Shown here: piece by piece, positions 26,919 through 34,574 of the stretch | Numbering within the stretch: position 1 is the first letter of the stretch | Layout: each line of letters opens with the position of its first letter | Program-made: the position numbers and the translations under genes | The notes under the pieces: generated by a model | What the model saw: only the letters and a program-made list of their open reading frames with translations | Told to the model about the DNA's origin: nothing | Databases searched by the model: none | NCBI GenBank assembly: GCA_002722995.1 | Contig: PBNF01000004.1 | Span: 1-54,225 of the forward strand | Direction of reading: 5' to 3' | DNA length: 54,225 nucleotides | Source of the DNA: Legionellales bacterium | GTDB taxonomy: Bacteria > Pseudomonadota > Gammaproteobacteria > Comchoanobacterales > Comchoanobacteraceae

Positions 26919-26994
26919 ATTTAAATTATAAGCACATAGTTTTTTTGTGCTTAAAAAATACAGTCAATCTCTCACAAGTATAAAGTGAAATATA

Positions 26995-27022
26995 TTGTAT
27001 TTTAATGGGAGGGTGCTATATT
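26995..27022 (+). promoter_or_regulatory. Sigma70-like promoter for the EP-tail orphan
   Basis: TTGTAT (26995-27000) and TATATT (27017-27022) are 16 bases apart and lie 68 bases before the chosen start codon at 27091. Match by eye, in AT-rich sequence where chance matches are frequent. Confidence 0.3.
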
Positions 27023-27090
27023 ATAAACTCATTTTTTAGATTTGATTAAGTTCAATGATTGTTATGGATCTGAATTCAAGGAGAGATAAA

Positions 27091-28050
27091 ATGAAACAAG
27101 CTTCATTGGATGAAATTGACCCTTCGTTACTCCATTCTGCAGCCGTAATACGTCATACTTCAGGTGATATTACAACAGGTATTACTTTCCAAGTTAAGTT
27201 TGAACAAACAGAGAAGGGTGCCCATGCTGTAGATCAGTTGATGGAGATATGGAAAAGTCAGGTTAGATCAGTTTTTTCAGGAAATATAGATGCAATGTTT
27301 TTGAAGGCGAATAAGCATACCATTCATTGTCGTGCCTCTACTAAAAAATTTTTTCCTACTCATGGTACTTTTCTTGCACTGATAGATTACAATGCTGCTT
27401 CGAATGCACCTGCTATACCAGAACATTGTCGTTGGCGCTCAGGTGCAAGCAAGATGGCCCCTCATTTAGGTTCAGAGAGTGAACTAGATCCTTTGATTGA
27501 AATATCTTCTTTGATTGAAGCAGTTAAATGCTTAGAGCCATTAGTGTGTGTGCGTTTCTTTTTAAAGGCTTTGTACCCTGAGACATTACTTCAAACCTGG
27601 AGTCAAGATGCTGTTTTAAATGAACGAGGCACTTATAGCTTAGGAGTTGCCTATCATGCGGTCGATAAAACAGCTATGAAACAAGCTAAAAAAGCGTTAA
27701 ACAAAAGATTCAAAATTCGAATGCTAAGGAATGATGCTTGTAATTTTTATGAAACGTTTCAGCGTTTTGTTGAAGAAGGTCTATTTTCATGGATTCAAGA
27801 CTCTGAGTGTGATTTAACCCCTGAGCCTGAATGTGCTGAATCCGTCCCCCCCATCACTTCTCAATCGATTGCTCTTGAACCTGAGCCTGAGCCTGAGCCT
27901 GAGCCTGATGAAATGTCACCTTCTGAAGCCGCCCCCCCCATCACTTCTCAAGAGCTTGATACTTTATCACTGAGGTTACCTAGACGACCCGAATCTGTTC
28001 ATTCATCTAGGGTGCCTGAATCCTCTCATTCTGCGAAAAACTCAACTTAA
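27091..28050 (+). CDS. Orphan protein with Glu-Pro repeat tail
   Basis: Product not recognised (319 aa). The N-terminal 240 residues look like a compact cytosolic alpha/beta domain with no membrane span. The tail (from about 245) is acidic low complexity: PPITSQ occurs twice and an EPEPEPEPEPD run lies between. It then becomes basic and Ser/His-rich at the end (RRPESVHSSRVPESSHS). The start is ATG 27091, preceded by a strong AAGGAG; earlier in-frame ATGs at 27055 and 27064 lack one. Like the orphan at 10209 it combines an unknown head with a repetitive tail. A secreted-effector role is possible and unproven. Confidence 0.72.
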   Translation: MKQASLDEIDPSLLHSAAVIRHTSGDITTGITFQVKFEQTEKGAHAVDQLMEIWKSQVRSVFSGNIDAMFLKANKHTIHCRASTKKFFPTHGTFLALIDYNAASNAPAIPEHCRWRSGASKMAPHLGSESELDPLIEISSLIEAVKCLEPLVCVRFFLKALYPETLLQTWSQDAVLNERGTYSLGVAYHAVDKTAMKQAKKALNKRFKIRMLRNDACNFYETFQRFVEEGLFSWIQDSECDLTPEPECAESVPPITSQSIALEPEPEPEPEPDEMSPSEAAPPITSQELDTLSLRLPRRPESVHSSRVPESSHSAKNST

Positions 28051-28217
28051 ATGATGGTATAGGTTTGAGCATCATGTGTTTAAAAGTTTTTTATTGATGA
28101 TGAGAGATATCTGAATGACGGTGTAGTTAAGTCTTTTGAGTCATACAATCGTAACGTTTAAGATTTGACCTTAATCACTCAGTTCATGGGTTTAATGATA
28201 GAATAAATGTGTAAGGT

Positions 28218-28865
28218 TTAACTCAATTTAGGCTCAATGATTTGATCGGGTTGTTTTGGAGTCCATACTGGGTATTTATTCATGATGTTAGACCGTTCTA
28301 AAAGTGTGTCCCAATGTTGAAGCCAACACTTTAATGAAGGAAGTGACAATGTTTCAAACCACTGAGGGTCAGCAATTCGGGTTTGTCGGATCATGGGAAA
28401 AAGCGCGCAATCAAGTGCTGAAGGCGCATCACTCTCTAGGAAGGGGTGTTGTGTCAATGCTTGATTCCATTCAATTAATGAGGTTGTTAAGGTTTGAATG
28501 TCTGTGGGTTGAGTGCCACCAGGGGTTCGGTCAGGGTATTTGAATCGATTTAAAGCGGGTATGTAATGGGTGTGTAAGTGTTGTAAAGTTAGATGTGAGG
28601 TGAGTTGACTCGGTTTTAATGTGGGCGTTAAAGCATGCTCAATGGCCCACTCAACAATCAATAAACTTTCATCAATAATATCACCCGAAGGTAGCTGTAG
28701 AACGGGAACAGTGCCTTTGGGGGATGTGTCTAAAAAAATTGGAGCTTTGTTTTTTAGATCAATTTCTCTGAGGATATATGTCAGGCCTGAAAGTGCTAAA
28801 GCAATACGAGCACGCATGGCATAAGGGCAACGGCGAAAAGAGTATAAAATCAGATGATTATTCAT
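28218..28865 (-). CDS. Glutathione S-transferase family protein
   Basis: The 215-aa protein has a thioredoxin-like N-terminal domain, YSFRRCPYAMRARIAL with C13-P-Y-A as the active-site stretch, the glutathione-binding KGTVPVLQLPSGDIIDES, and a helical C-terminal domain with SALDCALFPMIRQTR. The CPYA form resembles the YibF/omega/glutaredoxin-like group, which acts as a thiol reductase or transferase; the exact substrate is unknown. Its ATG overlaps the end of trhO by 8 bases on the same strand, so the two are translated together. The sequence is complete. Confidence 0.85.
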   Translation of the reverse strand: MNNHLILYSFRRCPYAMRARIALALSGLTYILREIDLKNKAPIFLDTSPKGTVPVLQLPSGDIIDESLLIVEWAIEHALTPTLKPSQLTSHLTLQHLHTHYIPALNRFKYPDRTPGGTQPTDIQTLTTSLIEWNQALTQHPFLESDAPSALDCALFPMIRQTRIADPQWFETLSLPSLKCWLQHWDTLLERSNIMNKYPVWTPKQPDQIIEPKLS

Positions 28866-29772
28866 GCGCTAAATGTGTTTTGCCTCGAGCGCGAGCTAAT
28901 TGGATCTGCTTGTGTCGTTCTGCAAAGCGTCCCTTTTGAACTGAGGATGTTTTTTGATGACAATATGGACAACAAACTCCTTGAACCGTCACAGGATGAG
29001 AAGCTTCTTCAGGTGTGAGGGGTTCTCTACAGCCATAACACTGGGTGTAAGCGCTGGGTTTGAGGTGTTGATCGACAGCAACACGTTCATCAAATACAAA
29101 ACAATCCCCCTCCCACAAGCTATTTTTAGAGGCGGTGTCTTCAATATATTTCAGAATGCCCCCCTTAAGATGGTAGACTGTTTTAAACCCTTCATTCAGC
29201 ATAAAGGATGAAGCTTTCTCACATCGAATTCCACCTGTGCAATACATGGCAATTTTTGTTTTTTTGTGTGATTTGAGTTGGGTTCGAACATATTCTGGAA
29301 AATCTCTAAAATTTTGAGTCTTAGGGATCATCGCATCTTTAAATTGGCCAATGCGTGTTTCGTATTGATTACGAGTATCAATCACCAATACATCAGGGTC
29401 ATTGAGCAAGGCATTCCAATCTTTAGGTTCAACATAGGTCCCAACTATTTCGCTCGGTTTTGCTTTGGGTTCTCCAAGGGTAACAATCTCTTGTTTGAGT
29501 TTGACTTTAAGTCTTAGAAATGGGCAGTGAGCTGAGAAGGATTCTTTATAGTTGAGGTTGTTAAAGTTAAGTTGAGAGAGTGTTTTTCGGAGTTGATCAA
29601 TCCCCGTTCGGCTGCCTGCAACAGTACCATTAAGGCCTTCATGTGCGACCAATAACGTCCCTTTAAGGCCATTCGATTGGCAGCATTGATGTAAAACAGA
29701 ACGCACAGATTGAACCTGTTCAACTGTTTTAAATTCATATAGAGCGGCAATTACATAAGGTGCTGACATCAT
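28858..29772 (-). CDS. trhO: tRNA uridine(34) hydroxylase, rhodanese-domain
   Basis: TrhO (YceA) family enzyme that hydroxylates U34 of some tRNAs, an early step to 5-carboxymethoxyuridine. It has an N-terminal acylphosphatase-like region ending in AHEGLNGTVAGS, a rhodanese domain (VLVIDTRNQYETRIGQF) with the active loop YCTGGIRCEKA, then a C-terminal region with CYGC and CCPYC pairs that look like a zinc site. The start is placed at ATG 29772; the frame stays open upstream, but family N-termini begin near this point. It is the first gene of a pair with the GST gene, which overlaps its stop codon. Confidence 0.93.
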   Translation of the reverse strand: MMSAPYVIAALYEFKTVEQVQSVRSVLHQCCQSNGLKGTLLVAHEGLNGTVAGSRTGIDQLRKTLSQLNFNNLNYKESFSAHCPFLRLKVKLKQEIVTLGEPKAKPSEIVGTYVEPKDWNALLNDPDVLVIDTRNQYETRIGQFKDAMIPKTQNFRDFPEYVRTQLKSHKKTKIAMYCTGGIRCEKASSFMLNEGFKTVYHLKGGILKYIEDTASKNSLWEGDCFVFDERVAVDQHLKPSAYTQCYGCREPLTPEEASHPVTVQGVCCPYCHQKTSSVQKGRFAERHKQIQLARARGKTHLAHE

Positions 29773-29959
29773 CACAAATCTCAATCGATGAATCCATAGT
29801 ATAATCGCCCTAATGCCTAAAGACAAGCTGGCGTATTCATACGGCAGCATATCTTTAAGTGATCAGTAGAGTATAATCGAGGGGGCTAAATCATGATAGG
29901 TCTCAATCGACACAGTGATGGAATGAGTCTCTTTTATAGATCAGGATGAGGGAATAGAA

Positions 29960-30553
29960 TCATACCTCTTTAAGGGTTCCATTAGAGGTGAGGTTAAGGC
30001 GTAATTGATTTAAATGTCGGGTGTCACTTTTGGCCCAAGTGCCAGCGACAATTGGATCAATTTGATGAACGCTCATATGTGGCCAGCAGTCATGAATCAG
30101 TTGAGTGATTAAACAAAGGTCTTTTGGGTCAAATGTCACATGGGCTGTATGGCAATAGAGCCAAATATTTTGGCAAGCATGTTGAATGTATTGTTTTGAA
30201 GATTTCTTAACCTGTTTAAATGGCCAATAGATAGGCGGAAGTGCTGCACGAAACCCCTCATGAATAGATTGGCTCAATCGGATGAAATGATCTTGATGTA
30301 AAGTGTGGGCCACGTGTTGAGCGGTGGAGGCTAACTGATGTGCAGCTTGAGTGCAACGTACCCAAGCATGATGAAGGTAAAGGTGCTGTCGAATACGATG
30401 TGCTGTGATGAGCTGATGGTGGTGCTGCGCATACCAACAGCATAACATTAACATTTCAGGTAATAAGGCATACCGATGACAGTATTGTGTCAGTGCGATT
30501 TGAGTAGGTTGATCTAATACTTTACAAGATTGAACGAAGTTGTTGGGGATCAT
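29960..30553 (-). CDS. Conserved-type small protein, possibly DUF2390/TIGR02444
   Basis: 197 aa with many His, Gln and aromatic residues. The stretch LPEMLMLCCWYAQHHHQL and a following W-x-x-x-x-x-x-A motif loosely recall the TIGR02444/DUF2390 family of short gammaproteobacterial proteins, but the match is weak. No enzyme motif or membrane span is seen. The start is ATG 30553, preceded by AAGGA at 7 bases; a GTG 54 bases upstream in frame lacks one. The gene overlaps the end of the small lipoprotein gene by 32 bases on the same strand. Confidence 0.6.
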   Translation of the reverse strand: MIPNNFVQSCKVLDQPTQIALTQYCHRYALLPEMLMLCCWYAQHHHQLITAHRIRQHLYLHHAWVRCTQAAHQLASTAQHVAHTLHQDHFIRLSQSIHEGFRAALPPIYWPFKQVKKSSKQYIQHACQNIWLYCHTAHVTFDPKDLCLITQLIHDCWPHMSVHQIDPIVAGTWAKSDTRHLNQLRLNLTSNGTLKEV

Positions 30554-30656
30554 GCATGCGTCCTTGCGTGTCTGAAGCTTCAAGCGTGAGAGGGCCTGAT
30601 TGTCCACAATGAGACAAGCTGAGCGCCAACAGCACCCAACATAATCGTTGAGACAT
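30522..30656 (-). CDS. lptM: LptM-like micro-lipoprotein
   Basis: A 44-aa reading frame with a perfect GGAG ribosome site 7 bases before its ATG. It has a basic start (MSQRL), a hydrophobic core (CWVLLALSLS) and then H-C17-G-Q-S-G-P-L. The CGxxGPL motif right after a short signal sequence is the hallmark of LptM (YifL), an outer-membrane lipoprotein that helps mature the LPS transporter LptD. The residue before the cysteine is His instead of the usual Gly/Ala, which may reduce processing. In most Gammaproteobacteria lptM precedes lysA/dapF on the same strand; here it is divergent from dapF, with only 87 bases between the two start codons. It shares 32 bases with the downstream gene. Confidence 0.7.
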   Translation of the reverse strand: MSQRLCWVLLALSLSHCGQSGPLTLEASDTQGRMHDPQQLRSIL

Positions 30657-30743
30657 CACTACACTCCAATTTAATTGATTATTATGATAAATGGATTCAT
30701 CATGGGATTCCAGATTAACCTCATCTCATTTTAAGGAGCTATC

Positions 30744-31643
30744 ATGAGGGAGCAACCCGTTGCGCAAATCAATTTGCGATGCACTGAAGGGCCTGAATCA
30801 GCGCTTTCATTTGTTAAATATCATGGGCTATCTAATGATTTTATGTTGATGGATTTAAGAGGGCAATCAACCTGTCCTCCTGCGGATTGGTTTCAGCGCC
30901 AAGCCAATCGGCGTTGCGGAGTGGGCTTTGATCAAGCGCTATTAATCTTAGATCCAGAGTGTATTCAGAATGACCTGAGTGTAGAGGGTTTTGATGTTGT
31001 GGTTGGGTATGCTGTTGTGAATGCAGATGGTCAGTGGGTGGCCCAATGTGGTAATGGTGCTCGATGTGTCGCTGATTGGATCATGCGCCAAACACGCCAT
31101 CCAATAAGGTCGTTGGCATTGAAAACCACCCAAGGCGTGATGGAGGTTGAGGTGGTTAAAAGCAATCAATACCGCGTGAATATGGGGGCTGTTCGGCCAG
31201 GGCTTTCTTTAAATGAGGTTCACCCCGTTAATACGCTTGAGCTGAATCTTCTGGGGCAGTTATTTAAGGGCAGTTGTTGGTTCGTTGGAAATCCTCATGT
31301 GATTATTCCGGTGGCTTCTGTCGATCATTGTGAATTAACTCAGTTAAACGAAAAGTGCTGTGATGCTTTAAATCAAGCGGTTAATGTGAGTTGTATCGAG
31401 GTGATCCGTCCAGATCGGATGCGTTTGCGTGTATATGAACGTGGTGTGGGTGAGACGTATAGTTGCGCCAGCGCAGCTTGCTGCGCTGTGGTCGCTGCGC
31501 AGGCCTTGGGGCTCTCTCAAGAGAGGGTCCAAGTCAGCATGCGAGGTGGTGATCTGAAGGTCTATTGGGATTCAACCCAGCGTGTGGTCTACCAGGAAGG
31601 TCCCGCGTGCCCTGTTTACACAGGGCAATGGATGGCGCATTGA
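30744..31643 (+). CDS. dapF: Diaminopimelate epimerase
   Basis: Converts LL- to meso-diaminopimelate for lysine and peptidoglycan. The 299-aa protein has SFVKYHGLSNDFMLMD, NADG...QCGNGARC with catalytic Cys102, and ERGVGETYSC with the second catalytic Cys at about 241. Two oddities: the usual GSGAC after the second Cys reads ASAAC, and an insert of some 10-15 residues precedes NADG, making it longer than the 274-aa E. coli enzyme. AAGGAG lies 7 bases before ATG 30744. It is divergent from the LptM-like gene, in line with the conserved lptM/dapF neighbourhood. Confidence 0.93.
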   Translation: MREQPVAQINLRCTEGPESALSFVKYHGLSNDFMLMDLRGQSTCPPADWFQRQANRRCGVGFDQALLILDPECIQNDLSVEGFDVVVGYAVVNADGQWVAQCGNGARCVADWIMRQTRHPIRSLALKTTQGVMEVEVVKSNQYRVNMGAVRPGLSLNEVHPVNTLELNLLGQLFKGSCWFVGNPHVIIPVASVDHCELTQLNEKCCDALNQAVNVSCIEVIRPDRMRLRVYERGVGETYSCASAACCAVVAAQALGLSQERVQVSMRGGDLKVYWDSTQRVVYQEGPACPVYTGQWMAH

Positions 31644-31664
31644 ATGCGTGGACCTCGAGGATAA

Positions 31665-31880
31665 TTAAGACTGAGGATTTGAGAATAAGTATTTGATTAA
31701 CGAGCCAACAGCAAGAAATGGAATCATGATCTCAAAAAAACGACTGACCATTCCAAGCATCTGCAAGGAATGTGCTTGTGATCCAGATGGGGATGTTGAC
31801 GATAAAATTGAAGCCAATAAAGACACAACTAAAGCAATACCCACAATTGTGTAACGATAAGCATTTGAGTTCACGCACAT
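31665..31880 (-). CDS. Small two-helix membrane protein
   Basis: 71 aa with two hydrophobic stretches (TIVGIALVVSLLASILSS and MIPFLAVGSLIKYLF) and a polar middle. GGAG lies 9 bases upstream of the ATG. Directly downstream of dksA on the same strand, 35 bases from its stop, so it may share its transcript. No family recognised. Confidence 0.65.
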   Translation of the reverse strand: MCVNSNAYRYTIVGIALVVSLLASILSSTSPSGSQAHSLQMLGMVSRFFEIMIPFLAVGSLIKYLFSNPQS

Positions 31881-31915
31881 AACCTAATCTCCATATGTTT
31901 TAATTGACGAACACT

Positions 31916-32353
31916 TTAAGATTGCGTTCGTTGTTCTTTAATCTCATTAACTGTTTTGCAGTCAATGCATTGAGTAGCTGTGGGGCGTATTTCCAGGCGT
32001 CTAAGTCCAATCTCTGCACCACAACTTTCACAATAACCATAATTTGGATCCAACACAAATTCAAGTGTGTCATCAATTTTTTTGATCAGCTTGCGTTCAC
32101 GATCGCGCGTTCTTAACTCAATGGCGACTTCTTCTTCACGTTGAGCTGCATCAATTGGATCGGGCACATGAACACGTTCATCCATTTGCAGATGTGTGAC
32201 CGTTGTATTGACCTGCTCCATCAGCTGTGTACGCCAGGCACGAAGGATCTGCTCTAAATGTGTCCTCTGTGCTTGAGAAAGGTATTCTTCACCTTCTTTT
32301 AATTCGTATAAGGGGGTTCCCACAAATGTTTGATTTGATTCAGTCGTGTTCAT
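31916..32353 (-). CDS. dksA: RNA polymerase-binding transcription factor DksA
   Basis: Works with ppGpp in the RNA polymerase secondary channel to adjust promoter choice on starvation. The 145-aa protein has the coiled-coil with the DPIDAAQREEEVAIELRTRD tip (the two key Asp residues present), the KLIKKIDDTLEFV helix and a four-cysteine zinc finger, YCESCG...CIDCKT. A strong AAGGAG ribosome site precedes the ATG. Full length. In Legionella and Coxiella relatives DksA takes part in the switch between replicative and transmissive forms; that role here is an inference. Confidence 0.96.
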   Translation of the reverse strand: MNTTESNQTFVGTPLYELKEGEEYLSQAQRTHLEQILRAWRTQLMEQVNTTVTHLQMDERVHVPDPIDAAQREEEVAIELRTRDRERKLIKKIDDTLEFVLDPNYGYCESCGAEIGLRRLEIRPTATQCIDCKTVNEIKEQRTQS

Positions 32354-32533
32354 GATGCTCCTTAGTGATTAATGACCTGATATCCATGTCACATAAATGA
32401 ACGTGTGTATTCTACTGTTCAATGAATATTGGTTCAAGTGGTAAATGTTTTATTTTGAGGGTGTGGTCATGCTGCTTCTGCAATGTTACAATGAAATGTT
32501 TTAGTTTATTTAATTGAAGTTGTCGGAGTTGGC

Positions 32534-33451
32534 ATGCTCGAAATTAAAGATTGTACATTCAGTTATCCTTCAAAGCATTCGAATCGTTTGGCTTTGGATC
32601 GCATTAATCTTTCAGTTGAATCAGGTGAGTTTTTTGGGCTATTGGGTGAGAATGGTGCAGGCAAAACAACATTAATTCAGTTGATTACTTCAATACATAC
32701 CTTACAAGTGGGCGATATTCTTGTTGAGGGGTGTTCTCTAAAACATGATGCATTATCCGCTAAAGCTCAGATGGGTTGGGTGCCACAAGAATTTAATTTT
32801 AATGGATTTCAAACACTAGAATATATGCTACTCAATAATGCAGGATATTTTGGTATTTCACGTAGACAAGCACGTAAACGTATGACTTTTTTATTAGAAT
32901 CTTTGGGGTTATTAGACCGAAAAGATATGAAGATTCATCAGTTATCTGGCGGCTTAAAGCGGCGTTTAATGATTGTCAGGGCTTTGATGCATGCCCCACG
33001 TCTTATCTTGCTAGATGAACCCACTGTAGGGATTGATGTCACAATGCGTGAAGAAACCTGGCGTTTTCTCGAGTATTTAAATGAGTCAGAAGGGGTCACT
33101 GTGGTTTTAACCTCTCACTATCTTGAGGAAATTGAACGATTATGCCAAACCGTGGGTATTTTGAATCAAGGAACTTTGATTCAATCAGGGCCATTGTCAG
33201 ATTTATTCAAAGACTTAGTGAGAGAGTTGATTCATATTCAATTGAACCAACCTTTGCCGGAGGGTTTAGTCATCGCAGGACAATCTGGATATGATGAAAA
33301 CGATCATATTTTAACGATTATGACCGACCCACAGCGTCGAATTGACCAGGTTGTATTAGAGCTGTCAACACACTCAATTGGAGTCACCCGCATTTGGTCT
33401 GAAACCACCCGTTTAGCTCATCTAATGAAACAATGGATGAAATCCTCATGA
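32534..33451 (+). CDS. ABC transporter ATP-binding protein, YadG type
   Basis: ATPase half of an ABC-2 type exporter at the inner membrane. Walker A GENGAGKTTLIQL (38-50), a Q-loop at WVPQEF, the signature LSGGLKRRLMIVRAL and Walker B LILLDEPTVGID are all intact, and a His-switch TSHYLEEIERL follows. 305 aa. The C-terminal part is the usual domain after the ATPase core. The stop codon overlaps the permease ATG (ATGA), so the two are made together. Substrate unknown; E. coli YadGH is likewise uncharacterised. GGAG lies 7 bases before the start. Confidence 0.93.
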   Translation: MLEIKDCTFSYPSKHSNRLALDRINLSVESGEFFGLLGENGAGKTTLIQLITSIHTLQVGDILVEGCSLKHDALSAKAQMGWVPQEFNFNGFQTLEYMLLNNAGYFGISRRQARKRMTFLLESLGLLDRKDMKIHQLSGGLKRRLMIVRALMHAPRLILLDEPTVGIDVTMREETWRFLEYLNESEGVTVVLTSHYLEEIERLCQTVGILNQGTLIQSGPLSDLFKDLVRELIHIQLNQPLPEGLVIAGQSGYDENDHILTIMTDPQRRIDQVVLELSTHSIGVTRIWSETTRLAHLMKQWMKSS

Positions 33452-34215
33452 ATCGCCCCATTTTTATCGCCATATATACCCTTTTGTGTAAAGAATGTCA
33501 TCGTGTTTTAAGGTTATGGACCCAAACATTATTGCCACCTGTGATTACTATGACTTTATACTTTTTTATTTTTGGCCGTGTGTTGGGACAGTACATTGGC
33601 GACCTACATGGGTTAACTTATGGGGGATTCATTGCACCGGGTTTGGTCATGTTAGGCATGTTGTCAAATGCGTATATGAATTCAAGCAGCTCAGTTTTTA
33701 TTGATAAATTTCAGGGGTCTTTTCAAGAAGTCTTGGTGTCGCCTATTCCAGCACCTTACGTTGTCATTGCAATTGTTTTAGGGTCCATCATGCGAGGCAT
33801 GATGGTTGCCGTAGCGATTGCTGCAGTAGGTTGGCTGTGTGTTGGTGCAGTTGTTCAGCACTATTGGATTGCTTTAAGTGTTGTTTTTTTAAGCAGTGCG
33901 CTCTTTGGTGTCTTGGGGTTGCTTAACGGTTTGTATGCGAATCATTTCGATGATATTAATTTCATTCCGTCCTTGGTATTGTCTCCTTTGATTTTCTTGG
34001 GGGGGGTGTTTTATCCTGTCAGTCGATTGCCTGATTTTTGGCAAGCGGTCAGTTACTATAATCCCCTGGTTTACCTGATTCAAAGTATGCGGCTCAGTTA
34101 TACTTCAGGCGCTGTCTCAGCTGTATTCTTTTTGACATTAATCTTGATGATTCTGCTCATCGGCTTATTATGTTCCATAAGAATTAACCGAAGAGTGGGT
34201 GTGAGTGTAAGATGA
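33448..34215 (+). CDS. ABC-2 type permease, YadH type
   Basis: Membrane half of the exporter, with about six hydrophobic segments in 255 aa. It starts RPIFIAIYTLLCKECHR and has PPVITMTLYFFIFGRVLG, GGFIAPGLVMLGMLSNAY and PLIFLGGVFYPVSRLPDFW, all close to E. coli YadH. The start is ATG 33448, which overlaps the ATPase stop; an ATG 15 bases earlier is in frame. Its stop codon overlaps the folB start. Confidence 0.92.
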   Translation: MNRPIFIAIYTLLCKECHRVLRLWTQTLLPPVITMTLYFFIFGRVLGQYIGDLHGLTYGGFIAPGLVMLGMLSNAYMNSSSSVFIDKFQGSFQEVLVSPIPAPYVVIAIVLGSIMRGMMVAVAIAAVGWLCVGAVVQHYWIALSVVFLSSALFGVLGLLNGLYANHFDDINFIPSLVLSPLIFLGGVFYPVSRLPDFWQAVSYYNPLVYLIQSMRLSYTSGAVSAVFFLTLILMILLIGLLCSIRINRRVGVSVR

Positions 34216-34574
34216 AATATAAAGGTTTTGTTAAAGGGATTGAACTTAATATTTTAGTGGGGCTACATGATTGGGAGCGTGTTAAAGCACAGCCGGTTGT
34301 CATGGATATTGAGTATGAAGTGGAAAGTACACGCGTTGTAGAGACCGATCAGATTGAAGACACTGTGAATTATGAGGCCATGGTGAATCATTTAAAGCGC
34401 ATTGCTGAATCAACAGAGTATCAGTTGATTGAATCACTTGGACATCGTTTGATATCTGAGATAGAGATGCATTTCCCAGTATTATGGTTCAAATTGTCAT
34501 TGGCTAAAACATCTGTGATTGAATGTGCCCAAGCTTGTGGAATCGTGATTGAACGGCACTATGACCAAGGTTGA
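34212..34574 (+). CDS. folB: Dihydroneopterin aldolase
   Basis: Folate pathway enzyme: cleaves dihydroneopterin to 6-hydroxymethyl-dihydropterin and glycolaldehyde. The 120-aa protein has the N-terminal GIELNILVGLHDWERVKAQ (catalytic Glu), the TVNYEAMVNHLKR segment and a terminal LAKTSVIECAQACGIVIER; length and order match the family. It overlaps the upstream permease by 4 bases and the downstream methyltransferase by 14. folK, which would make the next step, is not adjacent. Confidence 0.93.
   Translation: MKYKGFVKGIELNILVGLHDWERVKAQPVVMDIEYEVESTRVVETDQIEDTVNYEAMVNHLKRIAESTEYQLIESLGHRLISEIEMHFPVLWFKLSLAKTSVIECAQACGIVIERHYDQG

Larger units (their letters stand above)
26586..27090. other. AT-rich spacer with hairpins and a terminator
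   Basis: No protein gene is supported. The middle (26760-26918) looks like a small structured transcript and is listed separately. A further 7-bp inverted repeat AAGCACA/TGTGCTT (about 26930-26952, loop of T) is followed by A-runs, not T-runs, so it is not a plus-strand terminator. A promoter for the downstream orphan gene lies at 26995-27022. Confidence 0.45.

Noticed and set aside
26930-26952. AAGCACA/TGTGCTT hairpin as a terminator
   Set aside because: It is followed by A-runs on the plus strand and lacks a T-run on the minus strand.
10209-28050. Homology between the orphans at 10209 and 27091
   Set aside because: Both have a compact head and a low-complexity tail, but I could not align the heads by eye, so common descent is not claimed.
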